The notes under the pieces: generated by a model
The model's database searches: none
Seen by the model: only the letters and a program-made list of their open reading frames with translations
What the model was told of the DNA's origin: nothing
Source of the DNA: BOG-908 sp963848205
GTDB lineage: Bacteria; Pseudomonadota; Alphaproteobacteria; Acetobacterales; Acetobacteraceae
NCBI GenBank assembly: GCA_963848205.1
Contig: CAWKCV010000003.1
Coordinates: 744,001 to 808,000, forward strand
DNA: 64,000 bases
Direction: 5' to 3'
Shown: in pieces, positions 16,943 through 24,917 of the stretch
Layout: every line of letters starts with the position of its first letter
Numbering within the stretch: position 1 is the first letter of the stretch
Program-made: the position numbers and the translations under genes

Positions 16943-17167
16943 TCAGGTGTACAAAAGCAGCAGCGCGATCAGCAGCGCAAACACGCCGAGCGCTTCGGTG
17001 AGCGCCACGCCGAGGATGGCCAGGTTGAATACCTCGCCGCGAGCCGACGGGTTGCGCGCGACCGCACTGACCAGTGCTGCGAAGATGAGGCCGAGGCCCA
17101 CGCCCACGCCGGCCACGCCGACCATGGCGATGCCCGCGCCGAATTTCGTTGCTGCTACCGCGTCCAT
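16943..17167 (-). CDS. atpE: ATP synthase F0 subunit c
   Basis: The 74-aa proteolipid of the rotor ring. Two hydrophobic helices are joined by the polar ARNPSARGE loop. The proton-carrying carboxylate is Glu58 in ALTEALGVFALLIALL. The helix-1 glycine series (GVAGVGVGLGLIF) is intact, and there is no sodium-type Gln/Glu ligand set. Upstream is atpB, downstream the palindromic repeat. Confidence 0.96.
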   Translation of the reverse strand: MDAVAATKFGAGIAMVGVAGVGVGLGLIFAALVSAVARNPSARGEVFNLAILGVALTEALGVFALLIALLLLYT

Positions 17168-17209
17168 ATCTACTCAACCTTTCAGAAAAACAAAGAAGAC
17201 CCAGCCGGA

Positions 17210-17968
17210 CTAGTGCAGGTGCACCGCGTCGTGCAGGTAGATGCAGGTCAGGATCGCAAACACATAGGCCTGCAATACGGCGACCAGCAATTCGAAGCCC
17301 ATGAACGCGACGTTCAGGGCGAGAGGGGCGATGGAGCCGACCATGGCAATGCCGCCGGCCGTGCCGAGCATGACCACGAAGCCCGCCAGCACGAACAGCA
17401 TCACGTGGCCGGCGACCATGTTGCCGAACAGACGGATGGAGAGGCTGACCGGGCGGGTGAGGTAGGAGATGATCTCCAGCGGCACCACAAGTATAAGAAG
17501 CGCGACCGGCACGCCCTTGGGCACGAAGTAGCTGAAGAAATGCAGGCCGTGGCGCTGCAGGGCGACGGCCGTCATCAGCACGAACACCATCACCGCGAGC
17601 GCGGCGGTGACCGCGATATGGCTGGTGTAGGTGAAGCCGAAGGGTACCAGGCCGAGCAGATTGCCCATCAGCACGAAGAAGAAGAGCACAAAGACGAACG
17701 GAAAGAAGGCGCGGCCTTCGGGCCCGATATTGTCGACCGCCATGTCGTAGATGAAGCCATACGCCATCTCGGCGGCCGATTGCAGGCGGCCGGGCACGAC
17801 GGCGCGCGGGCGCGATCCATAATAGAGCAATGCCAGTACCAGGGCGGCGCCGGCGAGCATGACGATATTGGCTTGCGTGAAGTTGACGCTGTGGCCGATC
17901 GCGCCGGGCGATGCGAGCTCGAACTGCTCGAGCGGCCTGATCTTGAATGCCTCGGCTGCCACACTCAC
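17210..17968 (-). CDS. atpB: ATP synthase F0 subunit a
   Basis: A 252-aa integral membrane subunit that forms the proton half-channels. The essential arginine is in RPVSLSIRLFGNMVAGHVM, and the last helices contain FELLVAVLQAYVFAILTCIYLHDAVH. Length and order are normal. atpI is upstream and atpE downstream. Confidence 0.96.
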   Translation of the reverse strand: MSVAAEAFKIRPLEQFELASPGAIGHSVNFTQANIVMLAGAALVLALLYYGSRPRAVVPGRLQSAAEMAYGFIYDMAVDNIGPEGRAFFPFVFVLFFFVLMGNLLGLVPFGFTYTSHIAVTAALAVMVFVLMTAVALQRHGLHFFSYFVPKGVPVALLILVVPLEIISYLTRPVSLSIRLFGNMVAGHVMLFVLAGFVVMLGTAGGIAMVGSIAPLALNVAFMGFELLVAVLQAYVFAILTCIYLHDAVHLH

Positions 17969-18014
17969 CGTCCCTTACCGCCCAGCTCAAACCCGCCACG
18001 CGGTCACGCGTGGA

Positions 18015-18326
18015 CTACGCCGGGGGCACGGCCATCTGACGCACGATCATGCGCACCCCCGCAGCGCTGCCCAGTGCCAGGAAAATCACGAGGAACAACG
18101 GCATCGTGTGCAGCCAGCGATCCAGCGCAATGCCGATGACGACCGCCACCACCACTGCGGAGACCAGCTCCACAACCATCCGCATGCCGACTGCCAGAGA
18201 CGAGGCGTGCCCACCGTTGGGTGGGCCGGCCGTGTCACCTGGCAAGGGATCGAGCCCCTGCCGGCTTCGTGCCGCCGCGAGCCGATCCTCGAAGGAACCA
18301 CCCGAGCTGCCATTTTCCTCGCTCAT
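18015..18326 (-). CDS. atpI: AtpI-family F0F1 ATP synthase assembly protein
   Basis: A small protein of 103 aa with a charged, Gly/Ser-rich N-terminus and two C-terminal membrane helices (MVVELVSAVVVAVVIGIALDRW and FLVIFLALGSAAGVRMIVR), the AtpI/DUF3-helix pattern. AtpI-like proteins aid c-ring assembly or Mg uptake. ATG 18326 (MSEENGS) is preferred to 18347. First gene of the F0 operon. Confidence 0.88.
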   Translation of the reverse strand: MSEENGSSGGSFEDRLAAARSRQGLDPLPGDTAGPPNGGHASSLAVGMRMVVELVSAVVVAVVIGIALDRWLHTMPLFLVIFLALGSAAGVRMIVRQMAVPPA

Positions 18327-18454
18327 CTCGGCTCCAAGGGCACGCACACCCAGGCGCTGGAAAGCCCGGGCTTGCTAGATGCGGTGTCAGATTGTGTCAA
18401 GGCAGCGCGCCCGCCGGCCTGCAGATGACGATCCAGCTGTATCATGTCGGCGGC

Positions 18455-18868
18455 TTACTGCGGCAGCGGAACGGTAACCTCTACGCCAGTTGCCTTGGCC
18501 GCATTGCGGTCATCCATCGCTTGCGGGCTCGATCCGGTCACGTAACCGTCCCCCTGCGGTGGATAGTGAAGCTGGAACACGCTCGGCGCGACCGCGGTCT
18601 CCGGCGCGGTGTGCGGCAGGGGGGCGGCGACCGATTCGTTTGGCAGCGGCGCCGGCGCGGTCGTAGCGCTGGCCGCCTGAAGCGGGCCATGCGCCGGCGC
18701 CGGCGATGCCGGATCGGCCGATCTCAGCCCATGGTGATGGCGCGGATGAAGGTGCGTGCGATGGCCGGCCGAAGCCGGCGCGGGTTCGGAGGCCGTGGCG
18801 ACGCAGGTCGAAACTACGCCGGCCATGAGCAAGGCGGCCGACAGGAGAGTGCGGGAGTGATGTGCCAT
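18455..18868 (-). CDS. Hypothetical secreted His/Pro/Ala-rich protein
   Basis: No family recognised. ATG 18868 gives MAHHSRTLLSAALLMAGVVS, a signal peptide, followed by a mature part with a His-rich patch (HRTHLHPRHHHG) and long Ala/Pro stretches. The last 40 residues (FQLHYPPQGDGYVTGSSPQA) are the least repetitive part. The His cluster might bind metal, but nothing else supports this. It is divergent from the zinc-ribbon gene. Confidence 0.6.
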   Translation of the reverse strand: MAHHSRTLLSAALLMAGVVSTCVATASEPAPASAGHRTHLHPRHHHGLRSADPASPAPAHGPLQAASATTAPAPLPNESVAAPLPHTAPETAVAPSVFQLHYPPQGDGYVTGSSPQAMDDRNAAKATGVEVTVPLPQ

Positions 18869-19010
18869 GTTGCCTTGCTGCGGAGATGCGGGAGAGCGAG
18901 ACCACTGAACGGGCAAGCATGGTCTGCGTTGCGTGTATGCAGACGCGGCAGTTGACGCGTCCTGTGCGCCGCCCTTTATCTCGTCGCGGGATTTTACCAG
19001 CAGGCATCCG

Positions 19011-19325
19011 ATGACCTACGGCGTTGATCAATGCAGACGCTGCGGCAAGCGCATGAAGGTGATCGAGCCGGATGCCATGGCGCGCTACCAGGAAAGCCTC
19101 GGCCGTAAACCCCTGATGACGCCGAAGCAGTTCAAGGCGGCCGGGTGGAAAGCGTCGCCGACCTTCCACCAGACAGTCAATCCGCTCACCGGCATATGTT
19201 ACGACTGCAAGCCGATCATCATGCGGACGCGCAAGAACATGCGGCTCGACCGCATGCTTGGTGGCCTGCTGGGGCTCGTGCTGGCCGTTCTCCTGCTGAT
19301 GTTCATCATCGGCCAGACGACTTAG
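19011..19325 (+). CDS. Zinc-ribbon protein with C-terminal membrane anchor
   Basis: A 104-aa protein with paired cysteines CRRC near residue 10 and CYDC near residue 65, likely one zinc ribbon, and a single C-terminal transmembrane helix (GGLLGLVLAVLLLMFIIG). This predicts a cytoplasmic zinc domain tethered to the membrane. ATG 19011 begins MTYGVDQCRRC; the longer upstream frame is low quality. Function unknown. It ends 17 bases before the smc stop, in convergent orientation. Confidence 0.65.
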   Translation: MTYGVDQCRRCGKRMKVIEPDAMARYQESLGRKPLMTPKQFKAAGWKASPTFHQTVNPLTGICYDCKPIIMRTRKNMRLDRMLGGLLGLVLAVLLLMFIIGQTT

Positions 19326-19341
19326 CCGCCCGGCTGGCCAA

Positions 19342-22300
19342 TCACTCGGCGGCGGCGGCAATGGCCGGGAGTGGCACTTCGGCAGCATAGGCTTCGGCTT
19401 GCCGCAGATCGACGGAGAGCAGGCGTGACACGCCGCGTTCCTGCATGGTGACCCCGAAAAGGCGGTCCATCCGCGACATGGTGAGCTGGTGATGGGTGAC
19501 GACGAGGAAGCGCGTGCCGGTCTCGCGCACCACGTCGTCGAGCAGGGTGCAGAACCGGTCCACGTTGGCGTCGTCAAGCGGCGCGTCCACCTCGTCGAGC
19601 ACGGAGATCGGCGCCGGCGTGCAGCGGAACACCGCAAAGATGAGGCTGAGCGCGGTCAACGCCTGCTCGCCGCCGGACAGCAGAGCCAGCGAGGAGAGCT
19701 TCTTGCCGGGCGGCTCGGCATAGATTTCCAGGCCGGCCTCGAGTGGATCGTCCGAGCCGGTCAGCGCCAAATGAGCGCGCCCGCCGCCCATCATCCGGGT
19801 AAACAGATTGCGGAAATGCTGGTCGACCTGGTTGAACACCGCGGCCAGGCGGGCGCGCCCTTCGCGGTTCAGGTGCCCGATTGCGCCGCGCAGCTTGGCG
19901 ATCGCGGTCGCGAGTTCGTCGCGCTCGTGGTCGAGCTGCGACAGCCGCGCCTCCAGTTCGCTCAGCTCGAGGTCGGCGCGCAGATTGACCGGACCCATCT
20001 CGTCGCGCTCGCGCGTCAGGCGTTCGAAACGCCGCCGCGCGCGTTCTTCGGCCATCTCCGAGCAGTCCGGCGTCTCCGGCAGGTCGGCCGCGTCGCCGAT
20101 CCGGTCGGCCACGCGTGCGCTGGCGGCGTGGACCAGGTCCGAGGCGGCGGCGGCGGCCGCCTGTGCACGCACCGCGTCCTCGCGCAGCCGGGCGAGACGC
20201 TGTTCGCTGTCACGGGACGCGATCGATGCCGTGCGCGCGGCTTGCTCGGCGGCGGCCAGGCGGTCGCGCGCTGTCGCATGGTCTGATTGGGCGCTTGATA
20301 CGGCGGACTCCGCCTCGCCTGCGCGGGTCGCCAAGGCGTCGGGCGCGGCACTGAACGCCTGCAAGGCGTCTCGCGCGGATCGGGTGCGCAGGCGAAGTGC
20401 GGCCGCGCGGTCGGCGGCGTCCGTCAGGCGGCTGCGCCACGCCGCAAGGTCGGCGATTTCGGCGGGCAGGCGGGCCGCCAGCCGGTCACGCTCGGCGATG
20501 AGGGCCTGCAGCTCTGCGACACTCTGCTGCATGTTGTCGCGCGCCCGCTCTGCCGCGTCGCGCGCTTGCGCATCGGCGGCTTCGAGGGCCGGCAGGTCCG
20601 GCAACGACGCAACGCGTTGCCGGGCGGCCTGCCATGCCTGCTGGTTCTGGGCGGCAGCATCGTGCGCGTGCCGGCACAGCTCGGCCAGGGTGGCGAGGCG
20701 GGTTTCAGCGTTGGTCGCCGCCAGGCGCAGCTTGCTCCATGTGGACTCCGCATCTTGCTGCAGTTGGGCTGTAGCGATGCATGCGGCGCGTGCGGCCTGC
20801 GACGCTTCACGCGCCTGTTGCGCGGCCTGCTCGGCCCTTTGCAGCGCGTCGGCGGAGAGCGCCGGATCGGGCATGGCGGCAAGAGCTTGGGCCGATGTGT
20901 CGGCATGGCAGGTGGCGGCCGTGAGCTGGGCTTCGGCATCGTCCACGGCGGGATGCGCGACCGCGATGCGCGCCTCGATTTCCGCCTGCCGCTGACGGAG
21001 CCGGCCCAGCGCCTCCTGTCTGGCCGTCATCGCCAGACGCGCTTGCTGACGTGCGGCCCGCGCGGCCTCCAGAGCGCCAGCCGTCTCTTGAGCGCGAAGG
21101 CCAGCATCGCGCGCGTGCGATGCTGCCAGCAGCGGCGCTTCCAGCCGGGCCAGCGCATCGGCGGCCTCCGCAGCACTTGCCTCGGCTTGCCGCAATTCGC
21201 CGGCAAGGCGCAGCAACGCGGGTTGCAGGGTCGATACGACAGCATCCGCCTCCGCCTGACGGCTACGCAGAGCATCGCGCGTTTCGCGTGCGACCTGCGC
21301 GGCCGTCTCCGCTTCGGTGACCCGCGTGCGTGCCGCCTGCACGGCCGCGCTCGCCGCATTGTCTGCGGCATGAGCCTGTTCGGCCTGGGCGGCGGCTTCC
21401 GACGCCTTCTGTTCGGCGGCCATCTGCGCCAGCCGGGCCTCGCGGTGGCGGCGGGCGCGCAACAGGCGCTGTGCGGCCGGATTGGGGGCGTCCGGTCGCG
21501 CGACACGGCCGTCCCACCGCCAGCAGGCGCCATCGGCCCGCACGGCCACGCCGCCATGCGGCAACTCTGGCTGCAAAGCCGCGCCATCCACCTCCTGGCG
21601 AATGAGGAAGCAGGCCGCCAGCAAACGGTCCAAGGCGGCCGGCGCCTGCACGAGCGTGGACAGGCGCGTGGCGCCGGGCGGCACATTCAAGGGCGAAGCT
21701 TCAGGCAGTTCCCGCCAGAACCGCGAATCCTCGCTGTTCAGCGATGCCTCGCTCCCGTCGCCCAAGGCTGCACCGAGCGCTGCTTCGAGCCCGTCCGGCA
21801 CAGTGAATGCCGACCAGACCAGGCCCTCGCCGGGCGAATCCGCTAGCCGATCCTCCAAGCCATCGGCCTCGCCGGCCAGACGCGCTGCATGCGCCTGCGC
21901 CTGGTAGTGGCTGGTCCTGGCGGCCTCGTTGGCGGCAATTGCCAGCTCGAGCCGAAGCTGGCCAGCATCGCGCTCGCGTCGCGCGTCCGCCAGTTGCCTG
22001 GCCGCGGCGTCGCACGCAGCCGCCGATCGCGCGAGGCAGGCGTCATCCGGCGCGGCGCTCATGGCTTCTCCCAACGCCTGCTCGGCATTGGCCACTTCCG
22101 CGCGCAGTTTTTCGGAGCGTGCGAGCGCGCCGGCGCTGGCCTCCTCCGCCAGACGCGCTTGCGCCTGCACATCGGCAGCGTGCCGCCGTGCCGTGTCGGA
22201 TGCACGCTGCGCCGCCTCGGCACGCTGCGCGCAATCCTCGGTCAGCGCTTCGGCCGCCTCGACCTGCTCGCTTGCTCGGCGTGTCGCGCGTTCGGCGCCT

Positions 22301-23886
22301 TCCAGCACGCTTGCGGGCACGGTATCGGCCAGCAATGCCTGCAGGGCCGCGCGGGCCTGGCCGAGCAAATGACCGAGGCTGGCCGCCCGCGCGTCCGCCT
22401 CGCGCAGGGTCCGCTCGGCGTGCGCGTGAACCAGGCACGCCTGTTCATGCTCGGCGCGCCGGTCGGCGGCCGCGCGAGCCGCCCGGGCGGCGATGGCCTC
22501 TGCCTCATCCGCCGTCCGGCGATGCGCGGTCAGGCCGGCTTGCGCACGGTTGGAAGCAGCCTCGGCATCGGCCAGTGTTGCGGCCGGCACCAGCGCGTGC
22601 TCGGCTTCGGCCAGTTCGGAGGCCGCTTGCTCGTGCAGGGCGCGGGCCGACACGGCGCGGGCTTGGGCCGCCTGTTCGGAGTCGCGTGCCGACGCGTGTT
22701 CCCGGCTGGCCATCCGGGCGGCGGCGGCGGCGCGTTCGGCGAACGCGAGTGATGCGGCAAGATCGGCCTCCCGCCGCTCCCGCTCGGCCCTGGCCGCTTC
22801 GATGTCGGCTGGCAAGCGGGCGGCAGCCTGGTGTGACTGCTCCTCCATGGCTTCAAGCCGGGCGACTGTGGCCTGGGCGTCGGCAAAGGCGTGTTCGGCC
22901 GAGTCGAGATCGGCCTGCAGTTCCGCCAGCAGCTGGCCGGCTTGCGCCTCCGCCTGCGCGACCCGGCCGGCCTCCTCGCTCAAAGCCTCCGCCGCCATCT
23001 GCCGGCGGTGCAGGAGGCGTTCGGCGTGCGAGAGTGCTTCCCGTAGTGTCGGCAGGAGCTGTTCGGCCTCTTCCAGCGCGGCGGCATGCATTTCGGTCTC
23101 GGAGCCAAGCGCCTGCACAACGGCTTGAGCTTCCGCATACGCCGCGGAGGCCGCATCCGATCTCGCGCGGACGCGGGCGAGAATGATCGAGAGATGCTCG
23201 GCCTCGGCCGCTCGGATCAGCCCGGAAATCGCGCGATAGCGGGTCGCCTGGTGGGCCTGCTTACGGACCGATTCGCGAGACGCATCGAATTGGGCGCGCA
23301 CATCGTCGGAACGGGAAAGGTTCTGCTCGGCGGCGCGCAACTTCAGCTCCGCCTCGTGACGGCGGGCATGCAATCCGGTGATGCCGGCCGCCTCTTCGAG
23401 CACCTGGCGGCGTTCTTCCGGCCTGGCGTTCACCAATTGCGAGACGCGGCCCTGACTGACCATGCCGCTGGACCGCGCACCGCTGGCCAGGTCCGCATAG
23501 AGCGTCTGCACGTCGCGCGCCCGCTGCTCGCGCCCGTTGATGCGGAAACTGGAGCCGGCACCGCGCTCGATCCGGCGTGTCACCTGCAGTTCAGCGTCCG
23601 CCGCGAACGGCGGCGGCAGGTCGCCGTCCAATGTGACGGTCACCTCGGCCAGGTTGCGGCTGGCACGCGCGTTCGTGCCGGCGAAGATCACGTCGTCCAT
23701 CTCGCCGCCGCGCAGAGAGCGCGCGCTGGTCTCGCCCATTGCCCAGCGCAGGGCTTCGACGACGTTGGATTTGCCGCAGCCGTTTGGGCCGACGATGCCG
23801 GTCAGGCCTGGGAGAATGTCTAGGCTGACAGGTTCAGCGAAACTTTTAAAGCCGGCTATTCTGAGTTTTGAGATGCGGGTCGGCAT
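19342..23886 (-). CDS. smc: Chromosome segregation protein SMC, extra-long
   Basis: An ABC-type ATPase of the bacterial condensin. The N-terminal Walker A is GPNGCGKSN (about residues 33-41). The C-terminal signature LSGGEQALTALSLIF is followed by Walker B VLDEVDAPLDD and the H-loop VVTHHQLT. Between them two Ala/Glu/Arg-rich coiled-coil arms flank a hinge at about residues 690-800 (VPDGLEAALGAALGD). At 1514 aa it is longer than the usual 1150-1200, the excess being Ala-rich coiled coil. dsbA-like is upstream and the atp operon downstream, a conserved alphaproteobacterial neighbourhood. Confidence 0.94.
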   Translation of the reverse strand: MPTRISKLRIAGFKSFAEPVSLDILPGLTGIVGPNGCGKSNVVEALRWAMGETSARSLRGGEMDDVIFAGTNARASRNLAEVTVTLDGDLPPPFAADAELQVTRRIERGAGSSFRINGREQRARDVQTLYADLASGARSSGMVSQGRVSQLVNARPEERRQVLEEAAGITGLHARRHEAELKLRAAEQNLSRSDDVRAQFDASRESVRKQAHQATRYRAISGLIRAAEAEHLSIILARVRARSDAASAAYAEAQAVVQALGSETEMHAAALEEAEQLLPTLREALSHAERLLHRRQMAAEALSEEAGRVAQAEAQAGQLLAELQADLDSAEHAFADAQATVARLEAMEEQSHQAAARLPADIEAARAERERREADLAASLAFAERAAAAARMASREHASARDSEQAAQARAVSARALHEQAASELAEAEHALVPAATLADAEAASNRAQAGLTAHRRTADEAEAIAARAARAAADRRAEHEQACLVHAHAERTLREADARAASLGHLLGQARAALQALLADTVPASVLEGAERATRRASEQVEAAEALTEDCAQRAEAAQRASDTARRHAADVQAQARLAEEASAGALARSEKLRAEVANAEQALGEAMSAAPDDACLARSAAACDAAARQLADARRERDAGQLRLELAIAANEAARTSHYQAQAHAARLAGEADGLEDRLADSPGEGLVWSAFTVPDGLEAALGAALGDGSEASLNSEDSRFWRELPEASPLNVPPGATRLSTLVQAPAALDRLLAACFLIRQEVDGAALQPELPHGGVAVRADGACWRWDGRVARPDAPNPAAQRLLRARRHREARLAQMAAEQKASEAAAQAEQAHAADNAASAAVQAARTRVTEAETAAQVARETRDALRSRQAEADAVVSTLQPALLRLAGELRQAEASAAEAADALARLEAPLLAASHARDAGLRAQETAGALEAARAARQQARLAMTARQEALGRLRQRQAEIEARIAVAHPAVDDAEAQLTAATCHADTSAQALAAMPDPALSADALQRAEQAAQQAREASQAARAACIATAQLQQDAESTWSKLRLAATNAETRLATLAELCRHAHDAAAQNQQAWQAARQRVASLPDLPALEAADAQARDAAERARDNMQQSVAELQALIAERDRLAARLPAEIADLAAWRSRLTDAADRAAALRLRTRSARDALQAFSAAPDALATRAGEAESAVSSAQSDHATARDRLAAAEQAARTASIASRDSEQRLARLREDAVRAQAAAAAASDLVHAASARVADRIGDAADLPETPDCSEMAEERARRRFERLTRERDEMGPVNLRADLELSELEARLSQLDHERDELATAIAKLRGAIGHLNREGRARLAAVFNQVDQHFRNLFTRMMGGGRAHLALTGSDDPLEAGLEIYAEPPGKKLSSLALLSGGEQALTALSLIFAVFRCTPAPISVLDEVDAPLDDANVDRFCTLLDDVVRETGTRFLVVTHHQLTMSRMDRLFGVTMQERGVSRLLSVDLRQAEAYAAEVPLPAIAAAAE

Positions 23887-23888
23887 CT

Positions 23889-23970
23889 AAGGTCTTCTTT
23901 TCTGTAGAAAAGAAGCAAAAGACTTTTGCTCCGCTGTCGCGTGGCTCGCGAGGGGTTTGCGACAGCGGAG
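23889..23970. repeat. Dispersed hairpin repeat, copy 7 (CTTC subtype) plus 12-bp inverted repeat
   Basis: TCTTCTTTTCT and AGAAAAGAAG form the repeat stem. The tail CTCCGCTGTCGC (23929-23940) then pairs perfectly with GCGACAGCGGAG (23959-23970) around an 18-base loop. The element separates smc from the dsbA-like gene. Copies 3 and 8 share the GCTGTCGC tail. Confidence 0.75.
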
Positions 23971-23987
23971 AGGGATTGCGTTTTCGT

Positions 23988-24627
23988 TCAACCAGCCCCG
24001 ATCGCCTTCGCGAACGCCTCGTAGCTCAACGCCGCCTCACCAGTGAGAGCGTGGTTGGCCACGATGAACGTCGGCGTCGAGTTCGACGTGATAGGCATTT
24101 TCGATCTGCGCCTGCGAGGCCAGGATCTCGGATTTCAGCTTCTCGTCCGCCGTCACCTGGTCGAACATCGTACGCGACATGCCGGCCAGGGCCGCCATCT
24201 TCGCCAACTCGTCCTTCGGGTCCACGCTGCGGTCGAACGCCCAGCGCGCCTGGCTCGCCAGCAGCGTATCCATGAACGGAATATAACGCTCGGGCGGCAG
24301 GCTGCGCGCCACCACTTCAGCCGTCAGGTCGACCTGGTCGCGTGGATAGGCATGGAACACCATGCGGACCTTGCCGGTGTCGATGAGCTTGGCCTGGATT
24401 TCCGGCAGCACGTCGGCGGCAAAATGCGCGCAATGCGGGCAGGTGAAGCTGAACCATTCATCGACGACGATCTTGGCGTCCGGCTTGCCCAGCGCCCGGT
24501 CCGCCATGCGCGGATCGGCGGCGGCTGGTGCGGGTGCCGGTGCTTGAGCCAACGCATATGGCGAGATGGCCAAGGCGAGAACGGCGACGGCGCAATTGGT
24601 GAGCATCGATCGGCGGGTGAGCTGCAT
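23988..24627 (-). pseudogene. DsbA-family thiol:disulfide oxidoreductase, C-terminally frameshifted
   Basis: An exported thioredoxin-fold protein. Signal peptide LAISPYALA, then the domain with active site CPHC (SFTCPHCAHF). ATG 24627 follows an AAGGAA site. In the read frame the protein ends HVELDADVHRGQPRSHW, losing the conserved cis-proline loop. Removing one base at about 24084 (a C on the plus strand) restores HVNSTPTFIVANHALTGEA, with the cis-Pro TPT motif and a normal C-terminus ending at 23988, 212 aa in total. Without the repair the enzyme should be inactive. It may be an assembly error. Upstream of smc as in related genomes. Confidence 0.85.
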
Positions 24628-24917
24628 GTGAGCGTTCCTTTGTGCTGCTGACGGCACGGAGGCGGACGTCGCGCTTGCATTGTCATGGCCCGCAAGGCGG
24701 GCCTGTGCAACGGGGTGAACGAAGCGACGAAATGCGATTATTGCAAAAAAGATTGGTGGGCGGGGTGTGCGTTCACCAGGGCTTAGGGGTGCGCGGCTAA
24801 ACTCGTGCGCGGCAGGCCCAAATGGGCGGCCATCCAGCGGTGCCACCGGGCCCGCGCCAGGCTTGCGCCGCCGCGAAAAGCAGGCGGTGCACGGGCCACC
24901 CGCACTGGACACTCTTA

